Positions 24,904 to 33,496 of a stretch of 43,612 nt of DNA are shown one piece after another. Made by a program: the position numbers and the translations under genes. Below the pieces are notes generated by a model that saw only the letters and a program-made list of their open reading frames with translations, did no database searches and was not told the origin of the DNA. Every line of letters begins with the position of its first letter. The stretch's first letter is position 1. The stretch comes from JAGNLM01 sp964439835 (lineage in GTDB: Bacteria; Pseudomonadota; Gammaproteobacteria; JAABTG01). The stretch covers positions 1 through 43,612 of the forward strand of contig CAYTPQ010000031.1 in the NCBI GenBank assembly GCA_964439835.1. Reading direction: 5' to 3'.

Positions 24904-25635
24904 TCAGCCCTGACCCTGGGCCAGGATCTCCTCGGCGATGGTCACCAGGTCCACGTGGCGGACGTCGCGGCCGGTGCAGAGGTAGATGACGTAGCCGGCG
25001 ATGTTCTTGGCGTGGCCACCGATGCGCTCCAGCGCCCGCAGGCCGAGCACCGCGTCCACCATGTGACCGATGGTGCGGTGGTCCTCCAGCACGAAGGTGG
25101 TCAGGCGGCGCAGCGCCGACTGGAACTCCGCCTCGAGCTTCTGGTTCTCCTGGATCACCTCCACCGCCTTGCCGGCGTCGAAGCGGTCGAACGCCTCCAT
25201 GGTGGTGCGCAGCAGGCGGATGGCGGTCTCGGCCAGACGGTGGATGTCCTCCAGCAGCTTCGGGTTCGGGGCGGTCGGCCCGTTGCCATAGAGGTGCTGG
25301 ACCAGCTGCGCCACCCGCCGGGTCTGGTCGCCGATCCGCTCCAGGTCGACGACCGACTTGGCGACGGTCATGATCGCCCGCAGATCGCTCGCCATGGGCT
25401 GGCGCCGGACCAGCAGCTTGACCACGGCCTCGTCGATCCGCACGTCCAGCTCATTCATCAGCCGGTCGCGCTCGATCACCTCGCGGGCCTCTTCCGGGCT
25501 TTCGTGGTCCAGCGCCTTCACCACCCGCTGGATCTGGTCGATGGCGAGCCCGCCCATCTCCAGCACCAGGTGGTGCAGGTTCATCATCTCGCCGTCGAAG
25601 CGCTTGACGGTGTGCCCGGTGGTCGGCTCGCTCAT
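24904..25635 (-). CDS. phoU: Phosphate signalling protein PhoU (copy 1)
   Basis: Negative regulator that couples the Pst transporter to PhoR and shuts the Pho regulon off when phosphate is plentiful. The 243-aa product has two PhoU three-helix repeats, each with a metal-binding-type motif (VVDLERIGDQTRRVAQ and ALERIGGHAKNIAGY). It also has the N-terminal FDGEMMNLHHLVLEMGG. Last gene of pstSCAB-phoU, 42 bp after pstB. ATG at 25635 with GGGGAG upstream. A second phoU (31242-31958) follows phoR. Confidence 0.94.
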   Translation of the reverse strand: MSEPTTGHTVKRFDGEMMNLHHLVLEMGGLAIDQIQRVVKALDHESPEEAREVIERDRLMNELDVRIDEAVVKLLVRRQPMASDLRAIMTVAKSVVDLERIGDQTRRVAQLVQHLYGNGPTAPNPKLLEDIHRLAETAIRLLRTTMEAFDRFDAGKAVEVIQENQKLEAEFQSALRRLTTFVLEDHRTIGHMVDAVLGLRALERIGGHAKNIAGYVIYLCTGRDVRHVDLVTIAEEILAQGQG

Positions 25636-25677
25636 TGTCTCGTGCTCCCCTGGTGCTCGACCCCTGCCGCCCCTGTC

Positions 25678-26571
25678 TCAGCCGAAGCGGCCGGTGATGT
25701 AGTCCTCGGTCAGCGGGTGCCGGGGATTGGTGAAGATCTGATTGGTGTCGCCGATCTCAATCAAGTCGCCGAGATGAAAGTAGGCCGTGCGCTGGGAAAC
25801 GCGAGCGGCCTGCTGCATGGAGTGGGTGACAATGGCGATGCTGAACTGCTCGCGCAGCTCGTCGATCAGCTCCTCGATCTTGGCGGTCGCGATCGGGTCG
25901 AGCGCCGAGCAGGGCTCGTCCATCAGGATCACCTCGGGGTTCACGGCGATGGTCCGGGCGATGCAGAGCCGCTGCTGCTGCCCGCCCGAGAGCCCGGTCC
26001 CGGGCTGGTCCAGGCGATCCTTCACCTCGTCCCACAGGCCCGCCCGCTCCAGGCTCTTCTGCACCACCTCGTCGAGCTCGGCGCGGGTCGCCGCGAGACC
26101 GTGGATACGGGGACCGTAGGCGACGTTCTCGTAGATCGACTTGGGGAAGGGGTTGGGCTTCTGGAACACCATCCCGACCTGGGCCCGCAGCGGCACCACG
26201 TCGAGCTTCTTCTCGTAGACGTCCTGACCGTCCAGGGTGATGGTGCCGGTGACGCGGCAGCCGTCGATGGTGTCGTTCATCCGGTTGAGGCAGCGCAGGA
26301 AGGTCGACTTCCCGCAGCCGGAGGGGCCGATCATCGCGATGACCTCGTTGGCCCCCACGTCCAGGCTGACGTTCTTGATGGCGTGTTTGTCGCCGTAGTA
26401 GACGTTGACCTGGCGCGCGGTCATGCGGGGCCGCGGGTGGGTGTAGTCGCCAACAGTCTCGCGGCTGTTACGGTCGATCACGACCGGGCGCGCCGCCCTG
26501 ACCGGATCGTCGCCTCCTCCGGCGGGGGGAGCCTCGCGCTCCCGAGTCAGGACCGTCTCGATTCTCGCCAT
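25678..26571 (-). CDS. pstB: Phosphate ABC transporter ATP-binding protein
   Basis: ATPase subunit of the high-affinity phosphate importer PstSCAB. The 297-aa product shows Walker A GPSGCGKST, Q-loop GMVFQKPNPFP, signature LSGGQQQR, Walker B VILMDEP and the H-loop THSMQQAARVS, with the typical PstB spacing. About 45 residues precede the conserved ABC core, somewhat longer than E. coli PstB (257 aa). ATG at 26571 with AGAGGAAG upstream. Confidence 0.97.
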   Translation of the reverse strand: MARIETVLTREREAPPAGGGDDPVRAARPVVIDRNSRETVGDYTHPRPRMTARQVNVYYGDKHAIKNVSLDVGANEVIAMIGPSGCGKSTFLRCLNRMNDTIDGCRVTGTITLDGQDVYEKKLDVVPLRAQVGMVFQKPNPFPKSIYENVAYGPRIHGLAATRAELDEVVQKSLERAGLWDEVKDRLDQPGTGLSGGQQQRLCIARTIAVNPEVILMDEPCSALDPIATAKIEELIDELREQFSIAIVTHSMQQAARVSQRTAYFHLGDLIEIGDTNQIFTNPRHPLTEDYITGRFG

Positions 26572-26596
26572 CGGATTCTTCCTCTGCCGGGGCGGC

Positions 26597-27931
26597 TCAC
26601 CACCGCCGCTCGAAGCGCTTGCGCAGGATCACGGCCAGGGCGTTCATGAGGATCAGGAAAACCAGCAGGACGATGATCGCCGCGGCCATCTTCTCGACGA
26701 ACGCCCGCTCGGGGCTGTCCGCCCAGAGGTAGATCTGCACCGGCAGCACCGTAGCCGGGTCCATGATGCCCCTGGGGATGTCGACGATAAAGGCCACCAT
26801 TCCGACCATCAGCAGCGGCGCGCTCTCTCCGAGGGCCCGTGCCATGCCGATGATCGCGCCGGTGAGCATACCCGGCATCGCCAGGGGCAGAACGTGGTGC
26901 ATTACCATCTGCATCTTGGAGGCGCCCACGCCGAGTGCCGCCTCACGGATCGACGGCGGAACCGACGTCAGAGCGGCGCGACTCGCGATGATGATCACGG
27001 GCAAGGTCATCAGAGTCAGCACGAGTCCCCCGACCAGCGGGGCAGAGCGTGGCACGCCAAGTACGTTGATGAACACTGCGAGGCCGAGCAGACCGAAGAT
27101 GATCGAAGGCACCGCCGCCAGGTTGTTGATGTTCACCTCGATCAGGTCGGTCCAACGGTTCTTCGGCGCGAACTCCTCCAGGTAGATGGCCGCGGCAACC
27201 CCGAGCGGGAAGGACAGCGCGAGGGTAACGAGCAGTACATAGAAGGAGCCGACGACCGCCCCCCAGATACCTGCCAGCTCCGGCTCCCGGGAATCGCCGC
27301 CGGTGAAGAACTGCTTGTTGAAGCGGGTCGCGATGCGACCCTGAGCCGCCAGGTGGTCGAACCAGGCGAGCTCGGCGTCGCGCAAACGCCGCTCGCCTTC
27401 CGCAAGGCTGCGGTCGATCTGCCCCTTGGCGAGCATGTCGTAGTCGTCGTCCACCGGCACCCACACCGTGCGCACCTGCCCGACGAGCGAGGGATCCGCG
27501 ACGACGGCGTCGCGCAACTGGAGGGCGGCCCCAGAGCTCACGATCCCGAAGAGCGCGCGCAACTGTGCCCGCTCGCGGACCTCCGGGAAGGCACTGCGCA
27601 GGGCCTCTTTGAGCACGGCCCCATAGTCAGCGGCGGCGAGCGCGTCCGCGTCGCGCCGGTCCTCTAAGGCCAGCGTGAGGGGGTCAAAGCGGACGTCGAG
27701 GGCGACCTCGGTCCGCACGAAGGCGCCGTAACCTCTGGCAACGATACTGGCGAACAGGATCGCTAGAAAGACCAGGCCCACGACGATGGCCGCCAGGCCG
27801 TACAGGCGGAACCTGCGCTCGGCAGCGTGCCGGCGCGCCAGCGTCGCCGTGACGACATCGATCGTGCGACGCTGCGAGCGCTCCCCGCCGGGCGAGCGCC
27901 CCGCCGCCGGCGGGGCCGTCGAGCTACTCAT
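26597..27931 (-). CDS. pstA: Phosphate ABC transporter permease PstA, long form
   Basis: Inner-membrane permease of the Pst importer. The 444-aa product is much longer than E. coli PstA (296 aa). After a first transmembrane helix (about 46-70) there is a roughly 150-residue soluble insertion (DUF3333-type) before the permease core with the EAA-like loop IREAALGVGASKMQM and ARALGESAPLL. The insertion should face the periplasm. The start overlaps the pstC stop by 8 bp, indicating coupled translation. The permease identity is certain; the role of the insertion is unknown. Confidence 0.95.
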   Translation of the reverse strand: MSSSTAPPAAGRSPGGERSQRRTIDVVTATLARRHAAERRFRLYGLAAIVVGLVFLAILFASIVARGYGAFVRTEVALDVRFDPLTLALEDRRDADALAAADYGAVLKEALRSAFPEVRERAQLRALFGIVSSGAALQLRDAVVADPSLVGQVRTVWVPVDDDYDMLAKGQIDRSLAEGERRLRDAELAWFDHLAAQGRIATRFNKQFFTGGDSREPELAGIWGAVVGSFYVLLVTLALSFPLGVAAAIYLEEFAPKNRWTDLIEVNINNLAAVPSIIFGLLGLAVFINVLGVPRSAPLVGGLVLTLMTLPVIIIASRAALTSVPPSIREAALGVGASKMQMVMHHVLPLAMPGMLTGAIIGMARALGESAPLLMVGMVAFIVDIPRGIMDPATVLPVQIYLWADSPERAFVEKMAAAIIVLLVFLILMNALAVILRKRFERRW

Positions 27932-29312
27932 ACTGCTCCCGGTACCTGCGTACCACGTACAGGGCCACCACGTTCAGAACCAGGGTAACGACGAAGAGCA
28001 ACAGCCCCAGCGCGAAGGCCGCAAGCGTCTTGGGGCTGTCGAACTCCTGGTCTCCCACGAGCAGGGTCACGATCTGCACCGTGACGGTGGTCACGGCCTC
28101 CAGCGGGTTCGCGGTCAGATTCGCAGACAGGCCGGCAGCCATCACCACAATCATGGTCTCGCCGATGGCACGAGAAACGGCCAGCAGGATCCCACCGACG
28201 ATCCCGGGCAGGGCCGCCGGGATCACGACCCGCCGGATCGTCTCCGACGGGGTCGCCCCGAGGGCGTAAGAACCGTCCCGCATGGACTGGGGTACGGCGT
28301 TGATCACGTCGTCCGAGATGGACGAGACGAACGGGATGATCATGATCCCCATCACCAGCCCCGCCGCCAGCGCGCTCTCCGACGCCACCTGAAGACCCAG
28401 GGCCTGCCCGATGTCCCGGACCAATGGCGCGACCACGAGGGCAGCGAAGAATCCGTAAACGACCGTCGGCACACCGGCCAGGATCTCGAGCAGAGGCTTG
28501 GCCGTGGCCCGGAAATGCTTGCCGGCGTACTCCGAAAGGTAGATGGCCGACATCAGCCCGATGGGCACGGCCACCACCATGGCGACCGCCGCGACGAGCA
28601 GGGTGCCTGTGAACAGGGGCACCGCCCCAAACGCGCCCGAAGACCCCACCTGGTCGGCCCGGATCGCCATCTGCGGACTCCAAGTGGTCCCGAACAGGAA
28701 CTCGCTGACGGGGACGGCCTGGAAGAACCGGATCGACTCGAACAAGACCGAGAGCACAATGCCGACGGTCGTGAAGATCGCAATCGTCGAGCTGGCGATC
28801 AGGAACCCCCTGATCACCTGCTCTACCCGGTTGCGGGCTCGCAGGGTCGGCGAGATGCGGGCCCTCGCCAGCAGCAACCCCCCGATCGCCAGGGCGAGGA
28901 CCGTGACGCCCAGCGCAGCGTGGCTCAGCGAGACCAGGCTTCGGTAGTGGTCGGCTGCGGCCTGCATCGCAGGCCCGCCCTCCGCGGAGACGATGTTGCC
29001 CTTGACCAGGTTGCGCAGGTCATTGACCAGCAGGTTGAGCCGGTCGGGCGGGACTTCCTTCACCTCCGCCGGCATCCCGGCGAGCACCAGCTCTGTGACG
29101 ACCGACTGCTCCAGCACGAGCCAGACGAACAGGACCACCAGGCCCGGGATCAGGGCCCAGAGGGCGGCGTAGGCCCCATAGTACGGAGGCCGTGAGTGCA
29201 GGACCCGAGCGTTCTGGAGACCGCCGACGACCGCCACCGACCGGCGGCGCCCGATCTGATATGCGAAGGCGGTAAGCCCGAGCAGGACGGCAAGGAAGAG
29301 CAGAGGATGCAT
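27924..29312 (-). CDS. pstC: Phosphate ABC transporter permease PstC, long form
   Basis: Second permease of the Pst importer. The 462-aa product (E. coli 319 aa) has a roughly 150-residue N-terminal extension with two or three transmembrane helices and a soluble stretch before the canonical six-helix permease. The permease carries ILAGVPTVVYGFFAA, YALGATPSETIRRVV and SRAIGETMIVVMAAG. ATG at 29312. It follows pstS after a 73-bp spacer containing a strong hairpin and overlaps pstA. Confidence 0.95.
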   Translation of the reverse strand: MHPLLFLAVLLGLTAFAYQIGRRRSVAVVGGLQNARVLHSRPPYYGAYAALWALIPGLVVLFVWLVLEQSVVTELVLAGMPAEVKEVPPDRLNLLVNDLRNLVKGNIVSAEGGPAMQAAADHYRSLVSLSHAALGVTVLALAIGGLLLARARISPTLRARNRVEQVIRGFLIASSTIAIFTTVGIVLSVLFESIRFFQAVPVSEFLFGTTWSPQMAIRADQVGSSGAFGAVPLFTGTLLVAAVAMVVAVPIGLMSAIYLSEYAGKHFRATAKPLLEILAGVPTVVYGFFAALVVAPLVRDIGQALGLQVASESALAAGLVMGIMIIPFVSSISDDVINAVPQSMRDGSYALGATPSETIRRVVIPAALPGIVGGILLAVSRAIGETMIVVMAAGLSANLTANPLEAVTTVTVQIVTLLVGDQEFDSPKTLAAFALGLLLFVVTLVLNVVALYVVRRYREQYE

Positions 29313-29350
29313 GGGGTAGATCCGTGCGCCCGGGGTTAGGATGCCCTACG

Positions 29351-29378
29351 GGGCGGGCCGGCGCCAGCCGACCCGCCC
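29351..29378 (-). terminator. Intercistronic hairpin between pstS and pstC
   Basis: A 7-bp stem (29351-29357 with 29372-29378) is extended by a 4-bp stem after one mismatch, with a GCCA loop. No T-run follows. Its position just after pstS suggests partial termination or 3' protection that keeps the binding protein more abundant than the permeases. Confidence 0.5.
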
Positions 29379-29385
29379 TGGGGGC

Positions 29386-30438
29386 TTACTCGAGGATGAG
29401 AGGCTTCATGGCCTTGGCGTTGTCGCGCACCGTCTTCCGCACGTCATCGGGAAGCGCGATCAGGCCCTTGTCGGCCAGGTACCCATCCGGGCCAAAGGCC
29501 TTATCGCTCGTGAACTCCGCCACGAACTCACGGATGCCCGGGATGACGTCCGCGTGCGCCTTCTTCACATAGAAGTACAGCGAACGGGCCACGGGGTACT
29601 TGGCCGAGGAGATCGACTCGTAGCTGGGCACCACCCCGTCGACCACCGCGCCCTGGATCTTGTCGGCGTTCTGGTCCAGGAAGCTGTAGCCGAACACGCC
29701 GTAGGCGTTGGGGTTGGCCTCCAGCTTCTGCACGATCAGGTTGTCGTTCTCGCCCGCCTCGATGAAGGCTCCGTCCTCGCGGATCGCCTTGAAGGCGGAC
29801 TCGAAGGCCTTCTTGTCGGTCTTCTCCAGGGCCGCGCAGGCCGGGACCTTCTTGCAGCCGCCCTCCATCGCCAGCTCGACGAAGGCGTCGCGGGTGCCGG
29901 AGGTCGGCGGCGGCCCGAGCACCTCGATCTTCTTGTCCGCCAGCTCGGGGTTGACGTCCTTCCAGGTCGTGTAGGGGTTCGGGACCATCTTGTCGCCGCC
30001 CTTCGGGTCCGGCACGTCCTTGGCCAACGCGAGGTAGACGTCCTTCAGGCTCATCTTGCTCGGCGGGTTCTTCTTGGAGTTGGCGACGACGATGCCGTCG
30101 AACCCGACCTTGACCTCGACGATCTCGGCGACACCGTTCTTGGCGCAGGTCTCGACCTCGCCCTTCTTGATCCGGCGCGAGGAGTTGGTGACGTCGGGGT
30201 GCTGCACGCCGACGCCCTCGCAGAACAGCTTGATGCCGCCGCCCGAGCCGGTCGACTCGACCTTAGGGGTCTTGAACTTGGAGCCCTTGCCGAACCGCTC
30301 GGCCACGGCCGTCGAGAAGGGGAACACCGTCGAGGAGCCGACGATGTAGATGTAGTCCCGCGAGGTTTGGGCCTGGCTGACCGGCGCCCAGAGGGCGACG
30401 GCGACCGCCGCTGCGATGAGGGTCGAATTCTTCCGCAC
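29386..30438 (-). CDS. pstS: Phosphate-binding periplasmic protein PstS
   Basis: Periplasmic receptor that delivers phosphate to PstCAB. The 350-aa product has a Sec signal (STLIAAAVAVALWAPVSQAQ) and the phosphate-site motifs VGSSTVFPF, ESTGSGGGIKLFC, DVTNSSRRIK, VGFDGIVVANSK and PPPTSGTRDAFVEL. GTG start at 30438, supported by GGGAGGC 8-14 nt upstream. First gene of pstSCAB-phoU and preceded by a four-unit Pho box. Confidence 0.97.
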   Translation of the reverse strand: MRKNSTLIAAAVAVALWAPVSQAQTSRDYIYIVGSSTVFPFSTAVAERFGKGSKFKTPKVESTGSGGGIKLFCEGVGVQHPDVTNSSRRIKKGEVETCAKNGVAEIVEVKVGFDGIVVANSKKNPPSKMSLKDVYLALAKDVPDPKGGDKMVPNPYTTWKDVNPELADKKIEVLGPPPTSGTRDAFVELAMEGGCKKVPACAALEKTDKKAFESAFKAIREDGAFIEAGENDNLIVQKLEANPNAYGVFGYSFLDQNADKIQGAVVDGVVPSYESISSAKYPVARSLYFYVKKAHADVIPGIREFVAEFTSDKAFGPDGYLADKGLIALPDDVRKTVRDNAKAMKPLILE

Positions 30439-30537
30439 GATTGAGCCTCCCGATTTCCGCTCTAGACTTGGCGTAGCGCCCCCGCCTGCCGCTTCCGGCC
30501 GGCGGCCGGAGGGAGGGAAGGCTTCGTAAGCTTCGGG

Positions 30538-30595
30538 ATTATGGCTTGGCCAATGTTACAGCTTTGTGTCAGCTTCGGTGACAGTCTCGTGACGG
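30538..30595 (-). promoter_or_regulatory. Pho box array and -10 of pstS
   Basis: On the minus strand four PhoB-like 7-mers (CCGTCAC, CTGTCAC, CTGACAC, CTGTAAC, from 30595 down to 30555) form two 11-bp-spaced pairs. An 11-bp spacer and CATAAT (30543-30538) follow as -10. The leader is about 90 nt long and includes a GC-rich inverted repeat around 30490-30510. Confidence 0.88.
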
Positions 30596-30630
30596 CACTC
30601 CCCGGGCGAGAACGACCGGCCACCCAGGAC

Positions 30631-30660
30631 TCGCCAGGCCCGGCCCGGCGGGATTAAGAT
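30631..30660 (+). promoter_or_regulatory. Possible promoter of fdxA
   Basis: TCGCCA (30631-30636), an 18-bp spacer and TAAGAT (30655-30660) are a weak sigma70-type pair 42 bp upstream of the ferredoxin ATG, divergent from pstS. Confidence 0.35.
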
Positions 30661-30702
30661 CACGGCTCACCGCCGCAAGGCGAAGGGGAGGGGAATCTCG
30701 CC

Positions 30703-31026
30703 ATGGCTTATGTCGTGCTCGAGAACTGCATCCGGTGCAAGTACACAGACTGCGTCGAGGTCTGCCCGGTCGACTGTTTCCACGAGGGGCCCAACTTCCT
30801 GGTCATCGACCCGGACGAGTGCATCGACTGCACGCTCTGCGAGCCAGAGTGCCCCGCGGAGGCGATCCGCGCCGAGGACGACGTCCCCGACGATCAGCGC
30901 GACTTCATCGCCCTCAACGCCGATCTGGCCAAGACCTGGCCGGTGATCATGGAGAAGAAGGACGCCCTCCCCGACGCCGCCGAGTGGGACGGCAAGAAGG
31001 GCAAGCGGCAATATCTGCAGCGCTAG
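30703..31026 (+). CDS. fdxA: 7Fe ferredoxin (3Fe-4S plus 4Fe-4S)
   Basis: Small cytoplasmic electron carrier. The 107-aa protein has the FdxA arrangement: CIRCKYTDCVEVCP for the 3Fe-4S side and CIDCTLCEPECP for the 4Fe-4S cluster, followed by an acidic C-terminal extension (DALPDAAEWDGKKGK). Length and sequence match the Azotobacter/Pseudomonas FdxA family. The AAGGGGAGGGG ribosome binding site is well placed before the ATG at 30703. Its 3' end, including the stop codon, is imperfectly duplicated just downstream. There is no obvious functional tie to the surrounding pho genes. Confidence 0.97.
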   Translation: MAYVVLENCIRCKYTDCVEVCPVDCFHEGPNFLVIDPDECIDCTLCEPECPAEAIRAEDDVPDDQRDFIALNADLAKTWPVIMEKKDALPDAAEWDGKKGKRQYLQR

Positions 31027-31049
31027 GGGACATCTGCAGTACTAGGGGG
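31013..31049. repeat. 19-bp imperfect tandem duplication at the end of fdxA
   Basis: ATCTGCAG-cg-CTAGGGG (31013-31029) is repeated as ATCTGCAG-ta-CTAGGGG (31032-31048), so the last fdxA codons and stop are present twice. Confidence 0.7.
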
Positions 31050-31071
31050 CGCCCGGAGCAAGTCCCGCTTC

Positions 31072-31140
31072 GTCATTCCGGCTCCAACCGAAATCCAGTG
31101 TAATCAGGCACTTGAACCCCGGCTTTCGCCGGGGTGACGG
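31072..31140. repeat. GTCATTCCGGC-type repeat with strong hairpin, copy 1
   Basis: The element is bounded by GTCATTCCGGC and GCCGGGGTGACGG. Inside its right end, ACCCCGGC-TTTC-GCCGGGGT (31116-31135) forms an 8-bp perfect hairpin. It lies between convergent fdxA and phoU2 and may serve as a bidirectional terminator. A second copy is at 38697-38755. Confidence 0.65.
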
Positions 31141-31241
31141 TGGTCGGCGAGCGGGCCTGGCCCGCGCGACAGGAGGTCGTCTCGCATGGTGAACGAACGC
31201 CGCAGGTGCGGCCCGGATCGACACCCCGCCAACCGTCCCCC

Positions 31242-31958
31242 TCACTCCCCCAGCGGGGGCAGCTGCTGCAGGTCGGTGTGCCGGATGTCCTTGCCCTTGA
31301 CCAGGTAGACCACGTACTCGCAGATGTTCTTGGCGTGGTCCCCGATGCGCTCCAGTGCCCGCGCCGACCAGCAGATGTTGAGGAACTGCCCGATGTAGCG
31401 GGGGTCCTCCATCATGTAGGTGCTGAGCTGGCGCATCACCGCCTCGTACTCCCGGTCGACGTCCTCGTCCGAGCGCACCGTGCCGAGCGCCGCCTCCACG
31501 TCCATGCGGGCGAAGGCATCCAGGGCCTCGTGCACCATGCCCACCACCCGGTTCCCCAGGTGGTCGATGGAGTAGAGGATCCGGCTCGACATCCCGCCGG
31601 CCTCGGCGACCTGCTGGGCCATCCGCCCGATGGCCTCGGCCTCGTCCCCGATCCGCTCCAGGTCCGTGATCGTCTTGACCACCGCCATCAGCAGGCGGAG
31701 GTCGCTCGCCGCCGGCTGGCGGCGGGCCAGGGTTACGGTGCAGGACTCGTCGATGGCCACCTCCATGGCGTTGACCTTGTAGTCCTGCTGCACCACCCGC
31801 GCCCCGGCCTCGCCGTCACACTCCAGCAGGGCCTTCAGGGCGTCGACCAGCTGACGCTCGACGAGCCCGCCCATGGCCAGCACGCGGTTGCGGATGTCTT
31901 CCAGCTCCCGGTTGTACTGGCGGGAGATGTGGTGGCTCACGTCAACCGGCGTGGTCAT
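31242..31958 (-). CDS. phoU: Phosphate signalling protein PhoU (copy 2)
   Basis: Second PhoU paralogue, 238 aa, with two PhoU repeats and the motifs ITDLERIGDEAEAIGRM and ALERIGDHAKNICEYVVYLVKG. These are closer to the E. coli consensus than copy 1, whose second motif reads ERIGGH. ATG at 31958 preceded by GGAGG. It follows phoR by 186 bp on the same strand and is probably part of phoBR-phoU2. The division of labour between the two copies is unknown. Confidence 0.94.
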   Translation of the reverse strand: MTTPVDVSHHISRQYNRELEDIRNRVLAMGGLVERQLVDALKALLECDGEAGARVVQQDYKVNAMEVAIDESCTVTLARRQPAASDLRLLMAVVKTITDLERIGDEAEAIGRMAQQVAEAGGMSSRILYSIDHLGNRVVGMVHEALDAFARMDVEAALGTVRSDEDVDREYEAVMRQLSTYMMEDPRYIGQFLNICWSARALERIGDHAKNICEYVVYLVKGKDIRHTDLQQLPPLGE

Positions 31959-32085
31959 GCTCAACCTCCGTTGTGCCAGGCTGGGACTCCCGAGGTCCCA
32001 CCGGGCGGGCAAACCCCATGCACCCTTGGACCCGTCGACTTCCCGGGGTTTCCCCCTTACCGCGTCCGCGGCCCCCCACGCTTGA

Positions 32086-32106
32086 CAGGGTGTTGAAGAC
32101 ACCCTG
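32086..32106. other. Hairpin between phoR and phoU2
   Basis: CAGGGTGT-TGAAG-ACACCCTG is a perfect 8-bp stem with a 5-nt loop in the 186-bp spacer. There is no T-run on either side, so a processing or attenuation role is as likely as termination. Confidence 0.4.
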
Positions 32107-32144
32107 CTGGCGCGGGACAGGGAGGTGCCGCCCGGCCAGGCCAC

Positions 32145-33494
32145 TCAGCCCGCGCCCCGCAGCGGCACAACGTTGGTGGCCGCCCCCTCCCCCTCCGACC
32201 GCCCGAGGACCCGCGATGGGGGAAAGTCGCAGGTGAAGGTGCTGCCCTCGCCAGGGACGCTCTCCACCCGCAAGTGGGCCCCGTGGCGGCTCAACACGTG
32301 CTTGACGATGGCAAGCCCGAGGCCGGTCCCGCCGCGGGCCCGGGAACGGCCGGCGTCGACCCGGAAGAAGCGCTCGGTCAGACGGGCGATGTGCTGGGGC
32401 GCAATCCCGATCCCCGAGTCCTGCACGACGAAGTGGGCGCCGGCGTCGTCCCGGTACCAGCGCAGGCCGATCCGCCCCCCGTCCGGCGTGTACTGCAGGG
32501 CGTTGTCCAGCAAGTTGTTGAAGACGCTACGTAGCTGCTCCGCCTCGCCCGCCAGCCAGAGGCCGGGGTCCACGGTCGACTCGATCGGGTGCCGGCCGCC
32601 GCTGCGCAGCCGGAGCTCCTCCTCCAGGCCGGCGAGGATCGCCGGCACGGCCACCGGCTCGTGTGCCACGGTGGGCTCGGCCGTCGACTCCAGACGGGCC
32701 AGGAGCAGCAGGTCGTGGACCAGGTGCGCCATGCGGTCGGCCTGCTCGGACATGGCCTGGACCGAGCGCCGCCAGACGGGCGTCAGCTCGTCCGCCTCGT
32801 CTTCGAGGGTCTCCAGGTAGCCGGTGATGACGGTGAGCGGGGTGCGCAGCTCGTGGGAGACGTTGGCGACGAAGTCGCGCCGCACCTGCTCCAACCGGGC
32901 CAGGTGGGAGACGTCCCGGGCCAGGAGCAGGCGCCGGTCCTTGCCGTAGCGGATCAGGCTGACGGAGAGGACCACGTCTTCGGCCTCCGGGGAGGGAAAC
33001 TCCACCGGCCCGGGGTCCACCGCACCCTGCAGGAACTCCAGGAACGTGGGGTGGCGCACCAGGTTGCCGATGCGCTGCCCCAGGTCCTCGGGCATCTTGA
33101 GGCCCAGCAGCCGGCCGGCGCCGGCGTTGAACCACTCGATGGCGTCGTCCCCGTCCAGGATCACCGCCGCGTCGGGGAAGGCCGCCACCGACTGGCGCAG
33201 CTGCTTCAGGGCGTTGGCCAGCTTGCGCTTGCGCTTGCGCGCCCGCAGGTGGATCCGGTGGACCTGGTGGTAGATCTCGGTCCAGATCCCGCGCACGGGC
33301 GGCGGGTAGGACTTCTTGCCGACCCGCATCCAGCGCTCGAGGCGGTAGAGCTGCAGGAGGAGCGACGCGGCGTAACCGAGCGCCGCCACCAGCAGCATCG
33401 CCAGGGGGTGACCCAGGACCCACCCCAGGAGCAGGGCGACCGCCAGGAGCGCAACCAGACGGCCGACTTCGCCGGCCCAGGGGTTACCGCCCAC
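32145..33494 (-). CDS. phoR: Phosphate regulon sensor histidine kinase PhoR
   Basis: Membrane sensor kinase that phosphorylates PhoB when phosphate is scarce. The 449-aa product has two adjacent hydrophobic segments at the N terminus (about 12-50), a basic linker (RARKRKRK), a PAS domain (about 100-195), HisKA with VSHELRTPLT (His214), and HATPase with NLLDNALQYTP, DSGIGIA and GGTGLGLAIVKHVL. As in E. coli PhoR there is no large periplasmic domain. Start: GTG at 33494, two bases after the phoB stop, implying coupling. The frame continues upstream only as a shadow of phoB. Confidence 0.95.
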   Translation of the reverse strand: MGGNPWAGEVGRLVALLAVALLLGWVLGHPLAMLLVAALGYAASLLLQLYRLERWMRVGKKSYPPPVRGIWTEIYHQVHRIHLRARKRKRKLANALKQLRQSVAAFPDAAVILDGDDAIEWFNAGAGRLLGLKMPEDLGQRIGNLVRHPTFLEFLQGAVDPGPVEFPSPEAEDVVLSVSLIRYGKDRRLLLARDVSHLARLEQVRRDFVANVSHELRTPLTVITGYLETLEDEADELTPVWRRSVQAMSEQADRMAHLVHDLLLLARLESTAEPTVAHEPVAVPAILAGLEEELRLRSGGRHPIESTVDPGLWLAGEAEQLRSVFNNLLDNALQYTPDGGRIGLRWYRDDAGAHFVVQDSGIGIAPQHIARLTERFFRVDAGRSRARGGTGLGLAIVKHVLSRHGAHLRVESVPGEGSTFTCDFPPSRVLGRSEGEGAATNVVPLRGAG

Positions 33495-33496
33495 CG

